Positions 50,720 to 59,872 of a DNA stretch of 64,000 nt are shown here, piece after piece. Source of the DNA: Sphingomonas sp. LY54 (lineage in GTDB: Bacteria > Pseudomonadota > Alphaproteobacteria > Sphingomonadales > Sphingomonadaceae); the NCBI RefSeq assembly GCF_035594035.1, contig NZ_CP141588.1, positions 186,001 to 250,000 of the forward strand. Reading direction: 5' to 3'. Each line of letters begins with the position of its first letter. The stretch's first letter is position 1. The notes beneath the pieces are model-generated. The model did not search any database. It was not told where the DNA came from and saw nothing but the letters and a program-made list of their open reading frames with translations. Both the position numbers and the translations under genes were made by a program.

Positions 50720-51496
50720 GTGATCGATCTCTCCGCTTTCGAAGCCGGCGAAAAATATCCGGGCGATTACGAGCAGGATCTGGCGGAGGTGCAGGAACGC
50801 CTGTCGCGCATCCTGGTCGCCCATATCGTCCACAGGAAAGCCGCGATCATCGTCGTCGAGGGCTGGGACGCGGCGGGGAAGGGCGGAGCGATCCAGCGGC
50901 TGACCGCGAAATGGGATCCGCGCGCCTTCCAGGTGTGGCCGATCGCGGCGCCTAGCGACGAGGAAAGGGCGCGCCACTTCCTCTGGCGCTTCTGGACCAA
51001 GCTCCCGGCCAAGGGTGAGATCGCCGTGTTCGACCGCAGCTGGTACGGCCGCGTGCTGGTCGAGCGCGTCGAGGCCTTCGCCACCGAGCAGGAATGGCGC
51101 CGTGGCTTTGACGAGATCAACGAGTTCGAATGCCAGCAGGCGCAGGACGGCGTCACGATCGTCAAGCTCTTCTTCCACGTCACCCAGAAGGTGCAGGACA
51201 AGAGGCTGAAGGCGCGCCTCGACCATCCCTGGAAGCGCTGGAAGGTGAGCGCCGAGGATTTCCGCAACCGCGCCCGGCGGTCGGACTATTTCGACGCGGT
51301 CAAGGACATGTTCGCCCATACCGACACGCGCTGGGCGCCGTGGCAGGTGATCGACGGCAACAACAAGAAGGCCGCGCGGATCGCCGCCCTGACCAATATC
51401 GCCAACATGCTGGAGAAGGGCGTGTCGATGAAGCCGCCGCCGGCCGTGCCCGAAACGAAGGAGCTGGCACGCAAGGCATTCGGAGAAGATGGTTAA
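50720..51496 (+). CDS. Polyphosphate kinase 2 family protein
   Basis: A 258-residue P-loop kinase. The Walker A region is VVEGWDAAGKGGAIQRL, the Walker B/lid region FDRSWYGRVLVERVEAF, with a second conserved block around RRSDYFDAVKDMFAHTDT and APWQVIDGNNKKAAR. This is a single-domain PPK2, which uses polyphosphate to phosphorylate nucleoside mono- or diphosphates; the class (GDP/ADP/AMP-directed) cannot be fixed by eye. GTG start, 8 bp after a REP-like repeat. Independent of ppk1 in position. Confidence 0.88.
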   Translation: MIDLSAFEAGEKYPGDYEQDLAEVQERLSRILVAHIVHRKAAIIVVEGWDAAGKGGAIQRLTAKWDPRAFQVWPIAAPSDEERARHFLWRFWTKLPAKGEIAVFDRSWYGRVLVERVEAFATEQEWRRGFDEINEFECQQAQDGVTIVKLFFHVTQKVQDKRLKARLDHPWKRWKVSAEDFRNRARRSDYFDAVKDMFAHTDTRWAPWQVIDGNNKKAARIAALTNIANMLEKGVSMKPPPAVPETKELARKAFGEDG

Positions 51497-51568
51497 CGCG
51501 CCGTAACGGAGCAACCTTTCCCGCCAATCATGGTTAAACCCGCGTCAACCAAATGCGGGAGATTGGCG

Positions 51569-52072
51569 ATGCGGAGGACCACGCGCGCGCTCACGACCCT
51601 GCTGACGGCCGCCGCGGCCCTCGGCCTGTCCGCTTGCACCAGCTACGGCGATTATGGGTACGGGCCGGATTATGGGCCCGGGTCGGGATATGGCGCCGAT
51701 TATGGTTACGGCCCTGATCAGGGCGACAGTATGGAACGCCGCTACGGCGGCTATGCTTATTATGGCGACGATTATGACCGCGAGGACTGGCGGGACGATT
51801 ACGGCCGCTGGGACGAGGAGGACCGCGATTATTTCCGCTTCCCCGTCGCCGATCGCCTCGACCCGTGGCTCATCCATACCGAAGAGGGGAGGCGGATCGT
51901 CCGGCTTGGCTTCGACAGCGATGACGACGGGCGCCTGCGCGAGGACACGACCTTCCGCGCCAATGCTTGGTTCCGGCGCTATGCCGACACCAATCGGGAC
52001 ATGCGCCTGACCGACGAGGAAATCCGCCTCGGTCTCGTCCAGGCGTCGCGCGACCATGTTCGGCGCGGCTGA
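51569..52072 (+). CDS. Gly/Tyr-rich lipoprotein with EF-hand-like C-terminus
   Basis: A 167-residue protein. The N-terminus has a lipobox (LGLSAC), followed by a Gly/Tyr/Pro/Asp-rich low-complexity region (YGDYGYGPDYGPGSGYGADY) of about 40 residues. The C-terminal part (FDSDDDGRLREDTTFRANAW, then DTNRDMRLTDEEIRLGL) has two DxDxDG/DxNxD-type loops resembling EF-hands, so calcium binding is possible. The family is unrecognised. The start has GGGAG 7 nt upstream. It ends base-to-base with the convergent greB. Confidence 0.65.
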   Translation: MRRTTRALTTLLTAAAALGLSACTSYGDYGYGPDYGPGSGYGADYGYGPDQGDSMERRYGGYAYYGDDYDREDWRDDYGRWDEEDRDYFRFPVADRLDPWLIHTEEGRRIVRLGFDSDDDGRLREDTTFRANAWFRRYADTNRDMRLTDEEIRLGLVQASRDHVRRG

Positions 52073-52570
52073 TCAGCGGTAGTCGCCGGCCTCCGGATAG
52101 GCGATGGCGACGATCTCGAGCTCCTTGTCGCCGACGGGAAGCTGGACGCGGCGGAGGTCTCCGATGCGTGCGCCACGGACGGCGCGCGCGATCGGCGAGT
52201 TCCAGCTGATCCTGCCCGCGCTTGCATCGGCCTCGTCGTCGCCGACGAGGGTCACGACGCGCTCATTGTCGTCCTCATCGGCGAGGGTGACGGTGGCGCC
52301 GAAGAAGACGCGTTCGCGGTCGGGCTGGCTGGCCGGGTTGACCACGGTCGCCTTCGCCATCCGCTTGGAGAGCCAGCCGATGCGGCGATCGATCTCGCGC
52401 AATTTCTTGCGGCCGTAAATGTAGTCGCCATTCTCGGAGCGGTCGCCGTTGCCGGCCGCCCAGCTGATCGTCTCGACCAGCTTGGGCCGTTCGACCCCGA
52501 ACAATTGCTCATATTCCTCGCGCAGCTTCCGGAAGCCGCTCGGCGTGATGTAATTGGGCTTGTCGCTCAC
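52073..52570 (-). CDS. greB: Transcription elongation factor GreB
   Basis: Rescues backtracked RNA polymerase by stimulating transcript cleavage. The 165-residue protein has the coiled-coil N-terminus (NYITPSGFRKLREEYEQLFG, then NGDRSENGDYIYGRKKLREI with the acidic tip) and the GreA/GreB C-terminal domain (SWNSPIARAVRGARIGDLRR). The SENGDYIYGRKKL segment with YGRKK favours GreB over GreA. GTG start. The M28 peptidase gene lies 13 bp upstream on the same strand. Confidence 0.88.
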   Translation of the reverse strand: MSDKPNYITPSGFRKLREEYEQLFGVERPKLVETISWAAGNGDRSENGDYIYGRKKLREIDRRIGWLSKRMAKATVVNPASQPDRERVFFGATVTLADEDDNERVVTLVGDDEADASAGRISWNSPIARAVRGARIGDLRRVQLPVGDKELEIVAIAYPEAGDYR

Positions 52571-52583
52571 GCGCCGTCCGCCC

Positions 52584-53972
52584 TCATTGCGCCGCGACCG
52601 GCGCCTTGCCGATCTCCTCCGGCGCGTTCGCCACGATCGACAGCATCGCCGTCCAAGCCGCGACATTCTGCCGAAGCTGCTCGGGATCGACCTTGTCGAG
52701 CGTGTCGTCCGGCGTGTGGTGATAGTCGAAATAGCGGGTGCCGTCCTGGTTGAGGTCGATCACCGCGATCCCGGCCGCCGCGAACTTGCTGACGTCGGCG
52801 CCGCCGCTGGCCTTGCCGGTGCCGCGGGCGATGCCGAGCGGGGCGAGCGCCGCCGCGACCCGATCGACCAGCGCGGCGTTGGCCGGAGCGACATTGCTCT
52901 GCATCCTCCAGATGCGGTCGGCGCCGAAATCGGATTCGGACACGAAGACGATATTCTCGTCCTTATGCGCGTCGAAATAAGCGGTGCCGCCGAACACGCC
53001 GACTTCCTCGGCGCCGGTCCAGATCACGCGGATCGTCCGGCGCGGCTTCCCCGCATCCATGATGCGCTTGGCCGCCGCGGCGGTGATCGCGACGCCCGCG
53101 GCATTGTCGATCGCGCCAGTGCCCAGATCCCAGCTGTCGAGGTGGCCGCCGATCACGATCACGCCTGCCTTGGGGTCGCTGCCCGGGACTTCGGCGACGA
53201 CGTTGCCGGATTGGCGATTGCCGACCCAGCGCGGGGTCAGCACCAGTTTCATCGTCACCTCCTTGCCGCGCTTGAGCACGCGTTCGAGCTGCTCGCCGTC
53301 ATTGACCGAGAGCGCGCCGGCGGGGATCGCCTGTACGCCCTCGGGCCAGCTCGTCATGCCGGTATGGGGATGCCGGTGATGATCGGTGCCGACCGATTTG
53401 ATCACGACCGCTGCCGCGCCCTTGCTGGCCGCGATGCCGGGCCCGGAGAAGCGGGCCGGCCCGAAATAGCCATAGCCCGAGCCGTCCTGGGTCGGGCGCA
53501 TGTCGTGGGTGATGTAGACGATCTTGCCCTTCACCTTGGCCGGGTCGGCGGCGCGGAGGTCGGCGAGGCTGGCGAAGGCGACGATCTCGGCGGTGACGCC
53601 GGCGGCCGGCGTCGCGCCGCTGCGGCCGAGCGCTGCGACCTTCAGCGGCTGCGGGAAGGGGGCAAGGATCTCGGCGCTTTCGTCGCCGCGCGTCCAGACT
53701 GGCATCTCATAGTGCTCGATGCGGACGTTGCTGAAGCCGAGCGCCTTCAGTCTCGCGACCGCCCATTGCCGCGCCCGAGCCTCGGCTTCGGTGCCGGCGA
53801 GGCGCGGGCCGATCTCGGTCGTCAGCCCCTCGACGATGTCCCAGGCGAGGTCGTCCTTAAGCGCGGCGTCGCGCAGGCGCTCGACCGAGGCGGCGCCCTT
53901 CTGCGCAGGAGCGGCCGCGGGGACTGCTAGAAGGAGAGGGAGGGCGGCGGCGGCGAGGAGGCGCTTGTTCAT
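52584..53972 (-). CDS. Exported M28-family metallopeptidase (carboxypeptidase Q-like)
   Basis: A 462-residue protein with a signal peptide (MNKRLLAAAALPLLLAVPAA). An M28 domain carries GGHLDSWDLGTGAIDNAAGV (His, Asp ligands), TGAEEVGVFGG (Glu), SDFGADR (Asp) and YFDYHHTPDDTLD (His). The early blocks LAWDIVEGLTTEIGPRLAGT and MPVWTRGDESAEI match plasma glutamate carboxypeptidase/CPQ-type dipeptidases. A PA-like insertion lies at about residues 130-240. The ATG starts the signal peptide, though no good Shine-Dalgarno is seen; a TTG 12 codons upstream is possible. Likely a periplasmic dipeptidase. Confidence 0.87.
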   Translation of the reverse strand: MNKRLLAAAALPLLLAVPAAAPAQKGAASVERLRDAALKDDLAWDIVEGLTTEIGPRLAGTEAEARARQWAVARLKALGFSNVRIEHYEMPVWTRGDESAEILAPFPQPLKVAALGRSGATPAAGVTAEIVAFASLADLRAADPAKVKGKIVYITHDMRPTQDGSGYGYFGPARFSGPGIAASKGAAAVVIKSVGTDHHRHPHTGMTSWPEGVQAIPAGALSVNDGEQLERVLKRGKEVTMKLVLTPRWVGNRQSGNVVAEVPGSDPKAGVIVIGGHLDSWDLGTGAIDNAAGVAITAAAAKRIMDAGKPRRTIRVIWTGAEEVGVFGGTAYFDAHKDENIVFVSESDFGADRIWRMQSNVAPANAALVDRVAAALAPLGIARGTGKASGGADVSKFAAAGIAVIDLNQDGTRYFDYHHTPDDTLDKVDPEQLRQNVAAWTAMLSIVANAPEEIGKAPVAAQ

Positions 53973-54082
53973 GGCGGAGGGCTTAAGGATCGATCCGTCG
54001 TTTGCCAATCCCGCCGCCGCACACTAGGTAGGCGCCCAAGCACCCCTTTTCAAAACAGCATTAATCCGGAGACCCGCGCCAC

Positions 54083-55762
54083 ATGGCTGCCCAGTACGCC
54101 TTTGTCATGAAGGACATGACCAAAACCTTCCCCGGTGCCCCGAAACCGGTGCTGAGCAACATCAACCTGCAATTCTATTTCGGCGCCAAGATCGGCATCG
54201 TCGGCCCGAACGGCGCCGGCAAGTCGACCTTGATGAAGATCATGGCTGGCATCGACACGGAGTTCACCGGCGAGGCCTGGCCGGGCGAGAACATCACCGT
54301 CGGCTATCTGCCGCAGGAGCCCCAGCTCGATCCCGCCAAGACGGTGCTGGAGAACGTCCGCGAGGGCGCGAAGGAAGTCGCCGACATGGTCGACCGCTTC
54401 AACGCCATCTCGGCAGAGATGGGCGAGCCAACGGACGAAACCGATTTCGACGCTTTGATGGAGGAAATGGGCGATCTCCAGGCCAAGATCGACGCGGTCG
54501 ACGGCTGGTCGCTCGACAGCCAGCTCGAAGTGGCGATGGAGGCTTTGCGCTGCCCCCCGTCCGATGCCTCGGTCGACAACCTCTCGGGCGGTGAAAAGCG
54601 CCGCGTCGCGCTCACCCGCCTGCTCATCCAGAAGCCGTCGATCCTGCTGCTCGACGAGCCGACCAACCATCTCGATGCGGAGAGCGTCGAATGGCTGGAG
54701 AACCATCTCAAGGAATATGCCGGCGCGGTGCTGATGATCACCCACGATCGCTATTTCCTCGATAACGTGGTCGGCTGGATCCTCGAGCTCGATCGCGGGA
54801 AATACTTCCCGTACGAGGGCAATTACTCGACCTACCTGGAGAAGAAGTCCAAGCGCCTCGAGCAGGAGGAGCGCGAGGAATCCGGCCGTCAGAAGGCGAT
54901 CAAGGACGAGCTCGAGTGGATCCGGCAGGGTGCCAAGGCCCGCCAGACCAAATCGAAGGCGCGCATCGCCAAGTTCGACCAACTCGTCGAGGCGCAGCAG
55001 AACCGCACGCCGGGCAAGGCGCAGATCGTCATCCAGGTGCCCGAGCGCCTCGGTGGCAAGGTCATCGAGGTCAACAACGTCTCCAAGGCCTATGGCGACA
55101 AATTGCTGTTCGAGGACCTGAGTTTCTCCCTCCCGCCCGGCGGAATCGTCGGCGTGATCGGTCCCAACGGCGCCGGCAAGTCGACGCTGTTCAAGATCAT
55201 CACCGGAGCCGAGCAGCCGGACAGCGGCAGCATCGACATCGGCCCGACCGTCCACCTCGGCTATGTCGACCAGAGCCGTGACCATCTCGACGGCAAGAAC
55301 AACGTCTGGCAGGAAATTTCCGACGGGGCCGATTATGTGAAGGTCAACGGCCACGACATGTCGACCCGCGCCTATGTCGGCGCCTTCAACTTCAAGGGCG
55401 CGGACCAGCAGAAGAACGTCGGCAAGCTGTCCGGCGGCGAACGCAACCGCGTTCACATGGCCAAGATGCTGAAGCGCGGCGGCAATGTCCTCCTGCTCGA
55501 CGAGCCGACCAACGATCTCGACGTCGAGACGCTGGGCGCCCTCGAGGAGGCGATCGAGAATTTCGCCGGCTGCGCCGTGGTCATCAGCCACGACCGCTTC
55601 TTCCTCGATCGTCTCGCGACCCACATCCTGGCCTTCGAAGGCGACAGCCACGTCGAATGGTTCGAGGGCAATTTCGAGGCCTATGAGGAAGACAAGCGTC
55701 GCCGCCTGGGCGATGCCGCCGATCGCCCCCACCGGATGAGCTACAAGAAGCTTACCCGCTAG
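54083..55762 (+). CDS. ettA: Energy-dependent translational throttle protein EttA
   Basis: A 559-residue ABC-F ATPase that binds the ribosomal E site and gates translation according to ATP level. It has two nucleotide-binding domains: Walker A GPNGAGKSTLMKI and GPNGAGKSTLFKI, signatures LSGGEKRRVALTRLL and LSGGERNRVHMAKML, and Walker B LLLDEPTNHLDAESVEWLE and LLLDEPTNDLDVETLGALE. The arm region YLPQEPQLDPAKTVLENVRE is EttA-type. Length matches (about 555). GGAG lies 11 nt before the ATG. Confidence 0.95.
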   Translation: MAAQYAFVMKDMTKTFPGAPKPVLSNINLQFYFGAKIGIVGPNGAGKSTLMKIMAGIDTEFTGEAWPGENITVGYLPQEPQLDPAKTVLENVREGAKEVADMVDRFNAISAEMGEPTDETDFDALMEEMGDLQAKIDAVDGWSLDSQLEVAMEALRCPPSDASVDNLSGGEKRRVALTRLLIQKPSILLLDEPTNHLDAESVEWLENHLKEYAGAVLMITHDRYFLDNVVGWILELDRGKYFPYEGNYSTYLEKKSKRLEQEEREESGRQKAIKDELEWIRQGAKARQTKSKARIAKFDQLVEAQQNRTPGKAQIVIQVPERLGGKVIEVNNVSKAYGDKLLFEDLSFSLPPGGIVGVIGPNGAGKSTLFKIITGAEQPDSGSIDIGPTVHLGYVDQSRDHLDGKNNVWQEISDGADYVKVNGHDMSTRAYVGAFNFKGADQQKNVGKLSGGERNRVHMAKMLKRGGNVLLLDEPTNDLDVETLGALEEAIENFAGCAVVISHDRFFLDRLATHILAFEGDSHVEWFEGNFEAYEEDKRRRLGDAADRPHRMSYKKLTR

Positions 55763-55824
55763 GGGATCGGGATCGCTCCTGCTTCACGTCGGTTTAACAG
55801 CCGAAGTTGGAGCAGGAGCAGCCG

Positions 55825-56346
55825 ATGATCGCCGCCAATTCGCAGATCTTGCGCACTCTCTTCGTCACCGGTCTGCAGAACGCCCACGCCGTCGAGCACC
55901 AGGCGCTGGCGCTGATCGACCGTCAGCTCGATCGGCTGGTCCACTATCCCGAGGTGGCCGAGCGGCTGCGGTTGCACCGCGGCGAAACCCAGCACCAGAT
56001 CGAGCGGCTCGACTCGATCCTCCATTCGCTCGGCGCCGGCCATTCCAGCTTCAAGGACGCTGCCATGAACCTGATCGGGAACATGGCGGCGATGGGCAAT
56101 GTCTTCGCGGCCGACGAAGTGCTGAAGGACGCCCTTGCCAACTTCGCGTTCGAAAATTTCGAGATCGCCAGCTATCGCGCGCTGATCGCGCTGGCGGAGG
56201 CGGGCGCCTTCCCGACGGCGGTCGCAGCGCTCCAGACCAGCCTCGACGAGGAGCGAGCGATGGCCGCTTGGCTCGAGGAGTCGCTGCCCGCTTTGACGCT
56301 CAAATATGCCGGGCTGCGCGCCGACGGGAAACCCGCCAGCCACTGA
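55825..56346 (+). CDS. Ferritin-like DUF892 (YciF) family protein
   Basis: A 173-residue, mostly helical protein. The pattern LFVTGLQNAHAVEHQALALI, then RGETQHQIERLDSILHSLG, VLKDALANFAFENFEIASYR and LDEERAMAAWLEESLPAL matches the DUF892 ferritin-like fold, with Glu/His residues spaced for a di-metal centre (EHQA, ETQHQ, ENFE, DEE). YciF is a stress protein of unknown activity. The ATG has AGGAG 6 nt upstream. It follows ettA by 62 bp. Confidence 0.78.
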   Translation: MIAANSQILRTLFVTGLQNAHAVEHQALALIDRQLDRLVHYPEVAERLRLHRGETQHQIERLDSILHSLGAGHSSFKDAAMNLIGNMAAMGNVFAADEVLKDALANFAFENFEIASYRALIALAEAGAFPTAVAALQTSLDEERAMAAWLEESLPALTLKYAGLRADGKPASH

Positions 56347-56447
56347 CCCGTGGACGGTCACGCCGCGGCGCGCCTCGACGATGCGAGCGCTCCATTGGCG
56401 AGCCACCCGGCGCAGGCCTCGCCGAGTTCGCGCGGGCCTTACGGGCC

Positions 56448-57161
56448 TTATCGGACCCGCTTGACCCAGACCGAGCCGCCTTCGCGCTTCTCGGCCGCGA
56501 ATTCGGGGAGGGACTGGATGAGATCCGAGAGCCGGTTGAAGCCGTAATTGCGTACGTCGAACGAGGAGCGGTTGCCGGCGAGTTGGCCGACTTCGGCGAG
56601 CCGGGCGAAGCCGCGCTCGTCGCGCCGCGCCGCCTTATAGGCCGCGCCGAGCAGCTCGATCAGCTGCGGCTCGACCTCCGGCTTGTCCGCGGCCGGGGCG
56701 TCGGCCTCGGTGTCGGCCAGCGCGCCGGTATCGATGAAGCGGGTGCAGGCCTGGCGGAACGATTCGGGAGTCCTGGCAGTGCCGAAGCCGTAGACGGGCA
56801 GCCCTTCCTGGCGGATGCGCATCGCCAGCGGCATGAAGTCGCTGTCGCTCGACATGATGCCGAAGCCGCCGACATGGCCGCGATAGAGCAGGTCCATCGC
56901 GTCGATCGTCATCTTCATGTCGGTGGCGCTCTTGCCCTTGGTCACGTCGAACTGCTGCTGCGGCCCGATCGCGTGGAGGTGGGTCATCGCCGCCCAGCCT
57001 TTGAGTGCGGGCTTCTGCCAATTGCCGTAGGCGCGGCGGATATTCACCGTGCCGAGTTCGGCGAGCACCGTCAGCACCGCGTCGAGCGAAGCGGGCGAGG
57101 CGTTGTCCGCGTCGATCAGCAGTGCGATATTGGCGACGGCGGGCGTGTGGCGAACGGCCAT
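56448..57161 (-). CDS. NYN-domain (LabA/DUF88) protein with OST-HTH-like C-terminus
   Basis: A 237-residue protein. The N-terminal NYN nuclease-like fold has IALLIDADNASPASL (D17, D19), FDVTKGKSATDMKMTIDAMD and GIMSSDSDFMPLAMRIR, keeping the acidic residues of PIN/NYN RNases. The C-terminal part (DERGFARLAEVGQLAGNRSS, FDVRNYGFNRLSDLIQSLPE) resembles an OST-HTH/LOTUS RNA-binding domain. It may act on RNA; the target is unknown. ATG start. It is 18 bp from the carbonic anhydrase gene on the same strand. Confidence 0.85.
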   Translation of the reverse strand: MAVRHTPAVANIALLIDADNASPASLDAVLTVLAELGTVNIRRAYGNWQKPALKGWAAMTHLHAIGPQQQFDVTKGKSATDMKMTIDAMDLLYRGHVGGFGIMSSDSDFMPLAMRIRQEGLPVYGFGTARTPESFRQACTRFIDTGALADTEADAPAADKPEVEPQLIELLGAAYKAARRDERGFARLAEVGQLAGNRSSFDVRNYGFNRLSDLIQSLPEFAAEKREGGSVWVKRVR

Positions 57162-57179
57162 CGGGGCTCCTTTTAGGGG

Positions 57180-57812
57180 TCAGGCTGGGGCGAATTCCCC
57201 GGTTTCACTATCGAGCACGTGGAGAATCCCGTCGGCGATCGCGAAATAGGCGCCGTGGATCTTGAGCTTGCCCGCCGCCTCGCGCTCGGGGATGAATGGG
57301 AAGGTGCGCAGATTGGCGATGCTGACCTTGACCGTCTCGAGTTCGAGCGCGCGCACCGCCTCCGGGCCCTCGCCGTGGCGGGCGATGATGCGGTCGCGCG
57401 CCTCGTTGAGCAGGTCGATCCAGTGGGCGATGAAGCCGCCGGCGCCGGGCTCGGCCTTCTCGAACCGGCGCGACAGAGCGGCATGGACGCCGCCGCACGA
57501 ACCATGACCCATGACGACGATCTCGGGCACTTCGAGCTGGGTCACCGCGAATTCGAGCGCCGCCGAGACGCCGTGGCGGCCGCCGCCCTGCTCGAAGGGC
57601 GGGACGAGGTTGGCGACGTTGCGGACCGTGAAGATCTCGCCGGGCGCGGTGTCGAACACGGTCGCCGGATCGGTACGGCTGTCGGAGCAGGCAATCACCA
57701 TCACGCGAGGCGACTGTCCCTCGGCGAGCTGGGTCCAGCGCTGGCGTTCCTGGCACCACCCGTTCTCGCGAAAGCGGTGGTAGCCGGTGAGGAGGGCGTT
57801 GAAATCGGACAA
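57180..57812 (-). CDS. Beta-class carbonic anhydrase
   Basis: Interconverts CO2 and bicarbonate, 210 residues. Zinc ligands are C42, H103 and C106, in [11 protein letters not shown] (with D44/R46 dyad) and [14 protein letters not shown]. Other blocks: [20 protein letters not shown] and [16 protein letters not shown]. Length is usual for the type. ATG start, with an unclear Shine-Dalgarno. It is divergent from lipA across 89 bp. Confidence 0.95.
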   Translation of the reverse strand: MSDFNALLTGYHRFRENGWCQERQRWTQLAEGQSPRVMVIACSDSRTDPATVFDTAPGEIFTVRNVANLVPPFEQGGGRHGVSAALEFAVTQLEVPEIVVMGHGSCGGVHAALSRRFEKAEPGAGGFIAHWIDLLNEARDRIIARHGEGPEAVRALELETVKVSIANLRTFPFIPEREAAGKLKIHGAYFAIADGILHVLDSETGEFAPA

Positions 57813-57901
57813 GGCTTGTCTCCGCGCAGTGCAATCGGCTGCGGCCTAAACGCAAGCGGGCAGGGGTGGCAAGAGCGGCCCGACATCGCTATCTGGCCGA
57901 C

Positions 57902-58891
57902 ATGACCGACGCACGCCCGATCACCACCTCGCTCGTCCGCGCCCGGGCGGAAGCCGCCGCCGCAGCTACCGCCGGGTCCGCCGCTCCGATCGTCCAGCCC
58001 AAACAGCGCAAGCCCGAGTGGATCCGCGTCAAGGCGCCGACCAGCACCGGCTTCGCCGAAACCAGGAAATTGATGCGGCGCCTGAACCTTGCCACCGTGT
58101 GCGAGGAAGCGGCCTGCCCGAACATCGGCGAGTGCTGGACCAAGAAGCACGCAACCGTGATGATCCTCGGCGACACGTGCACGCGGGCCTGCGCCTTCTG
58201 CAACGTCAAGACCGGCATGCCGCGCGCGGTCGACCCGCTCGAGCCGCAGCACACCGCCGACGCGGCGGCCGAGCTGGGCCTCGAGCATATCGTCATCACA
58301 TCGGTCGATCGCGACGATCTTCCCGACGGCGGCGCGAGCCAGTTCGTCAAGGTGATCGAGGCCCTGCGCCGCACCACGCCGTCCACCACGATCGAGATCC
58401 TGACCCCCGATTTCCGCAACAAGGCGCAGGCCGCGGTCGAGGCGATCATCGAGGCGGGCCCCGATGTCTACAACCACAATCTGGAGACGGTGCCGCGGCT
58501 CTATCCGACGATCCGGCCCGGCGCACGTTATTACGCGTCGCTGAGGCTGCTCGAATCGGTGAAGCGCCACGATCCGAAAATCTTCACCAAGTCCGGCGTG
58601 ATGGTCGGGCTGGGCGAGGAGCGGCTCGAGGTTCACCAAGTCATGGACGATATGCGCTCGGCCGACATCGATTTCCTGACCATGGGCCAGTATCTGCAGC
58701 CGACGCCGCGCCACGCCAAGGTGATGGAGTTCGTCACGCCGCAGACGTTCAACGCTTATGCCGCGATCGCCCGCGCCAAGGGCTTCCTGCTGGTCGCGGC
58801 CTCGCCGCTCACCCGTTCCAGCTATCATGCCGGCGACGATTTCCTGAAGATGCGCGCCGCGCGCGAAGCCCAATTGGCCGTAACGCGTTAA
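57902..58891 (+). CDS. lipA: Lipoyl synthase
   Basis: A radical-SAM enzyme inserting sulfur into octanoylated E2 and H proteins, 329 residues. It has the auxiliary cluster cysteines C67, C72 and C78 ([14 protein letters not shown]) and the radical-SAM cluster CTRACAFC (C93, C97, C100). Other blocks: [32 protein letters not shown] and the final RSSYHAGDD. An Ala-rich N-terminal stretch of about 30 residues is non-conserved. Start ATG at 57902; the frame further upstream is not coding. Followed by the RatA-family gene after 7 bp. Confidence 0.97.
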   Translation: MTDARPITTSLVRARAEAAAAATAGSAAPIVQPKQRKPEWIRVKAPTSTGFAETRKLMRRLNLATVCEEAACPNIGECWTKKHATVMILGDTCTRACAFCNVKTGMPRAVDPLEPQHTADAAAELGLEHIVITSVDRDDLPDGGASQFVKVIEALRRTTPSTTIEILTPDFRNKAQAAVEAIIEAGPDVYNHNLETVPRLYPTIRPGARYYASLRLLESVKRHDPKIFTKSGVMVGLGEERLEVHQVMDDMRSADIDFLTMGQYLQPTPRHAKVMEFVTPQTFNAYAAIARAKGFLLVAASPLTRSSYHAGDDFLKMRAAREAQLAVTR

Positions 58892-58898
58892 GCTTACT

Positions 58899-59399
58899 AT
58901 GCCGAGACACACCGAACAGCGGAACCTGCCCTACACGCCCGACCAGATGTTCGATCTGGTCGCCGACGTGAAACGCTACCAGGAATTCCTGCCGTGGGTG
59001 GCGGCGACGCGGGTCCGGTCCGACAGCGAGACCGAGACGATCGCCGACCTTGTCGTCGGCTTCAAGGCGCTCAAGGAGACCTTCACGTCACGGGTGGTGA
59101 AGCACCGGCCGAGCGAGGTGATCGTCGATTATATCGAGGGCCCGCTCAAATATCTCCACAACAGCTGGACGTTCGCGCCCGACGGCAAGGGCGGCACCGA
59201 CATCGATTTCTGCGTCGATTTCGCGTTCAAGTCGCGCATCTTCGAAGCGCTCGCCGGTCAGATGTTCGATCGTGCCCTACGCCGGATGATCGCCGCGTTC
59301 GAGGGGCGTGCGCACGATCTTTACGGCGATTCCTCGACCGGCTCGGCTGCGCCGGCCTCGGCCGGCATCAACAATTCGAGCGCGCAAAGCGCCGCCTGA
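58899..59399 (+). CDS. RatA/COQ10-family START-like protein
   Basis: A 166-residue protein of the polyketide cyclase/START fold: [60 protein letters not shown] and [20 protein letters not shown]. These match RatA and COQ10, which bind ubiquinone or lipids. The E. coli RatA toxin role (blocking 70S assembly) is debated, and in alphaproteobacteria the COQ10-type role is more likely. It is 7 bp after lipA. The last 79 bases overlap the convergent CinA-type gene; the C-terminal 20-odd residues (Ser/Ala-rich) are non-conserved. Confidence 0.85.
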   Translation: MPRHTEQRNLPYTPDQMFDLVADVKRYQEFLPWVAATRVRSDSETETIADLVVGFKALKETFTSRVVKHRPSEVIVDYIEGPLKYLHNSWTFAPDGKGGTDIDFCVDFAFKSRIFEALAGQMFDRALRRMIAAFEGRAHDLYGDSSTGSAAPASAGINNSSAQSAA

Positions 59400-59872
59400 A
59401 GGCGGATCCCGCCACGGCCGAGATTGCCGAACTCCTTCATGTCGGCGACGATTTCGTTGGGATCGGCGCCGCGCCGCGCCCTGGCGAACACCACGGTGCC
59501 GACCGGCTTCTTGTCGCTGCCGCCCTCCGGCCCGGCGATGCCGGTGATCGACACCGCCACATCGGCTTCGGACTTGTTGAGCACGCCCTGCGCCATGCCC
59601 CAGGCGACGGCGATCGAGACCGCGCCGAACGTCTCCAGCACGTCTAGGCTGACGCCGAGCATGCCGAGCTTCGCTTCGTTCGAATAAGTGACGAAGCCGG
59701 AATCGAACACGTCGGAAGAGCCGGGAATCTCGGTCAGCGCCGCCGAAATGAGCCCCCCCGTGCAGCTCTCCGCCACGGCGATCCTCTTCCCCAGAGCGCG
59801 ATTCGCCTCGATGACCTTTCGGGCCGCCTCGATCAGCTCGGACGGCAACGTATATTCTCTGATGTCGTTCAT
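59321..59872 (-). CDS. CinA C-terminal-type nicotinamide-nucleotide amidohydrolase
   Basis: A 183-residue stand-alone CinA C-domain, which deamidates nicotinamide mononucleotide to nicotinate mononucleotide in the pyridine nucleotide cycle (PncC type). It shows [60 protein letters not shown] and [11 protein letters not shown]. The N-terminal COG1058 domain is absent, as in PncC. The ATG overlaps ispDF by 4 bp. The 3' end overlaps the opposite-strand RatA-family gene by 79 bp, where the family-conserved part has already ended. Confidence 0.9.
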   Translation of the reverse strand: MNDIREYTLPSELIEAARKVIEANRALGKRIAVAESCTGGLISAALTEIPGSSDVFDSGFVTYSNEAKLGMLGVSLDVLETFGAVSIAVAWGMAQGVLNKSEADVAVSITGIAGPEGGSDKKPVGTVVFARARRGADPNEIVADMKEFGNLGRGGIRLQAALCALELLMPAEAGAAEPVEESP

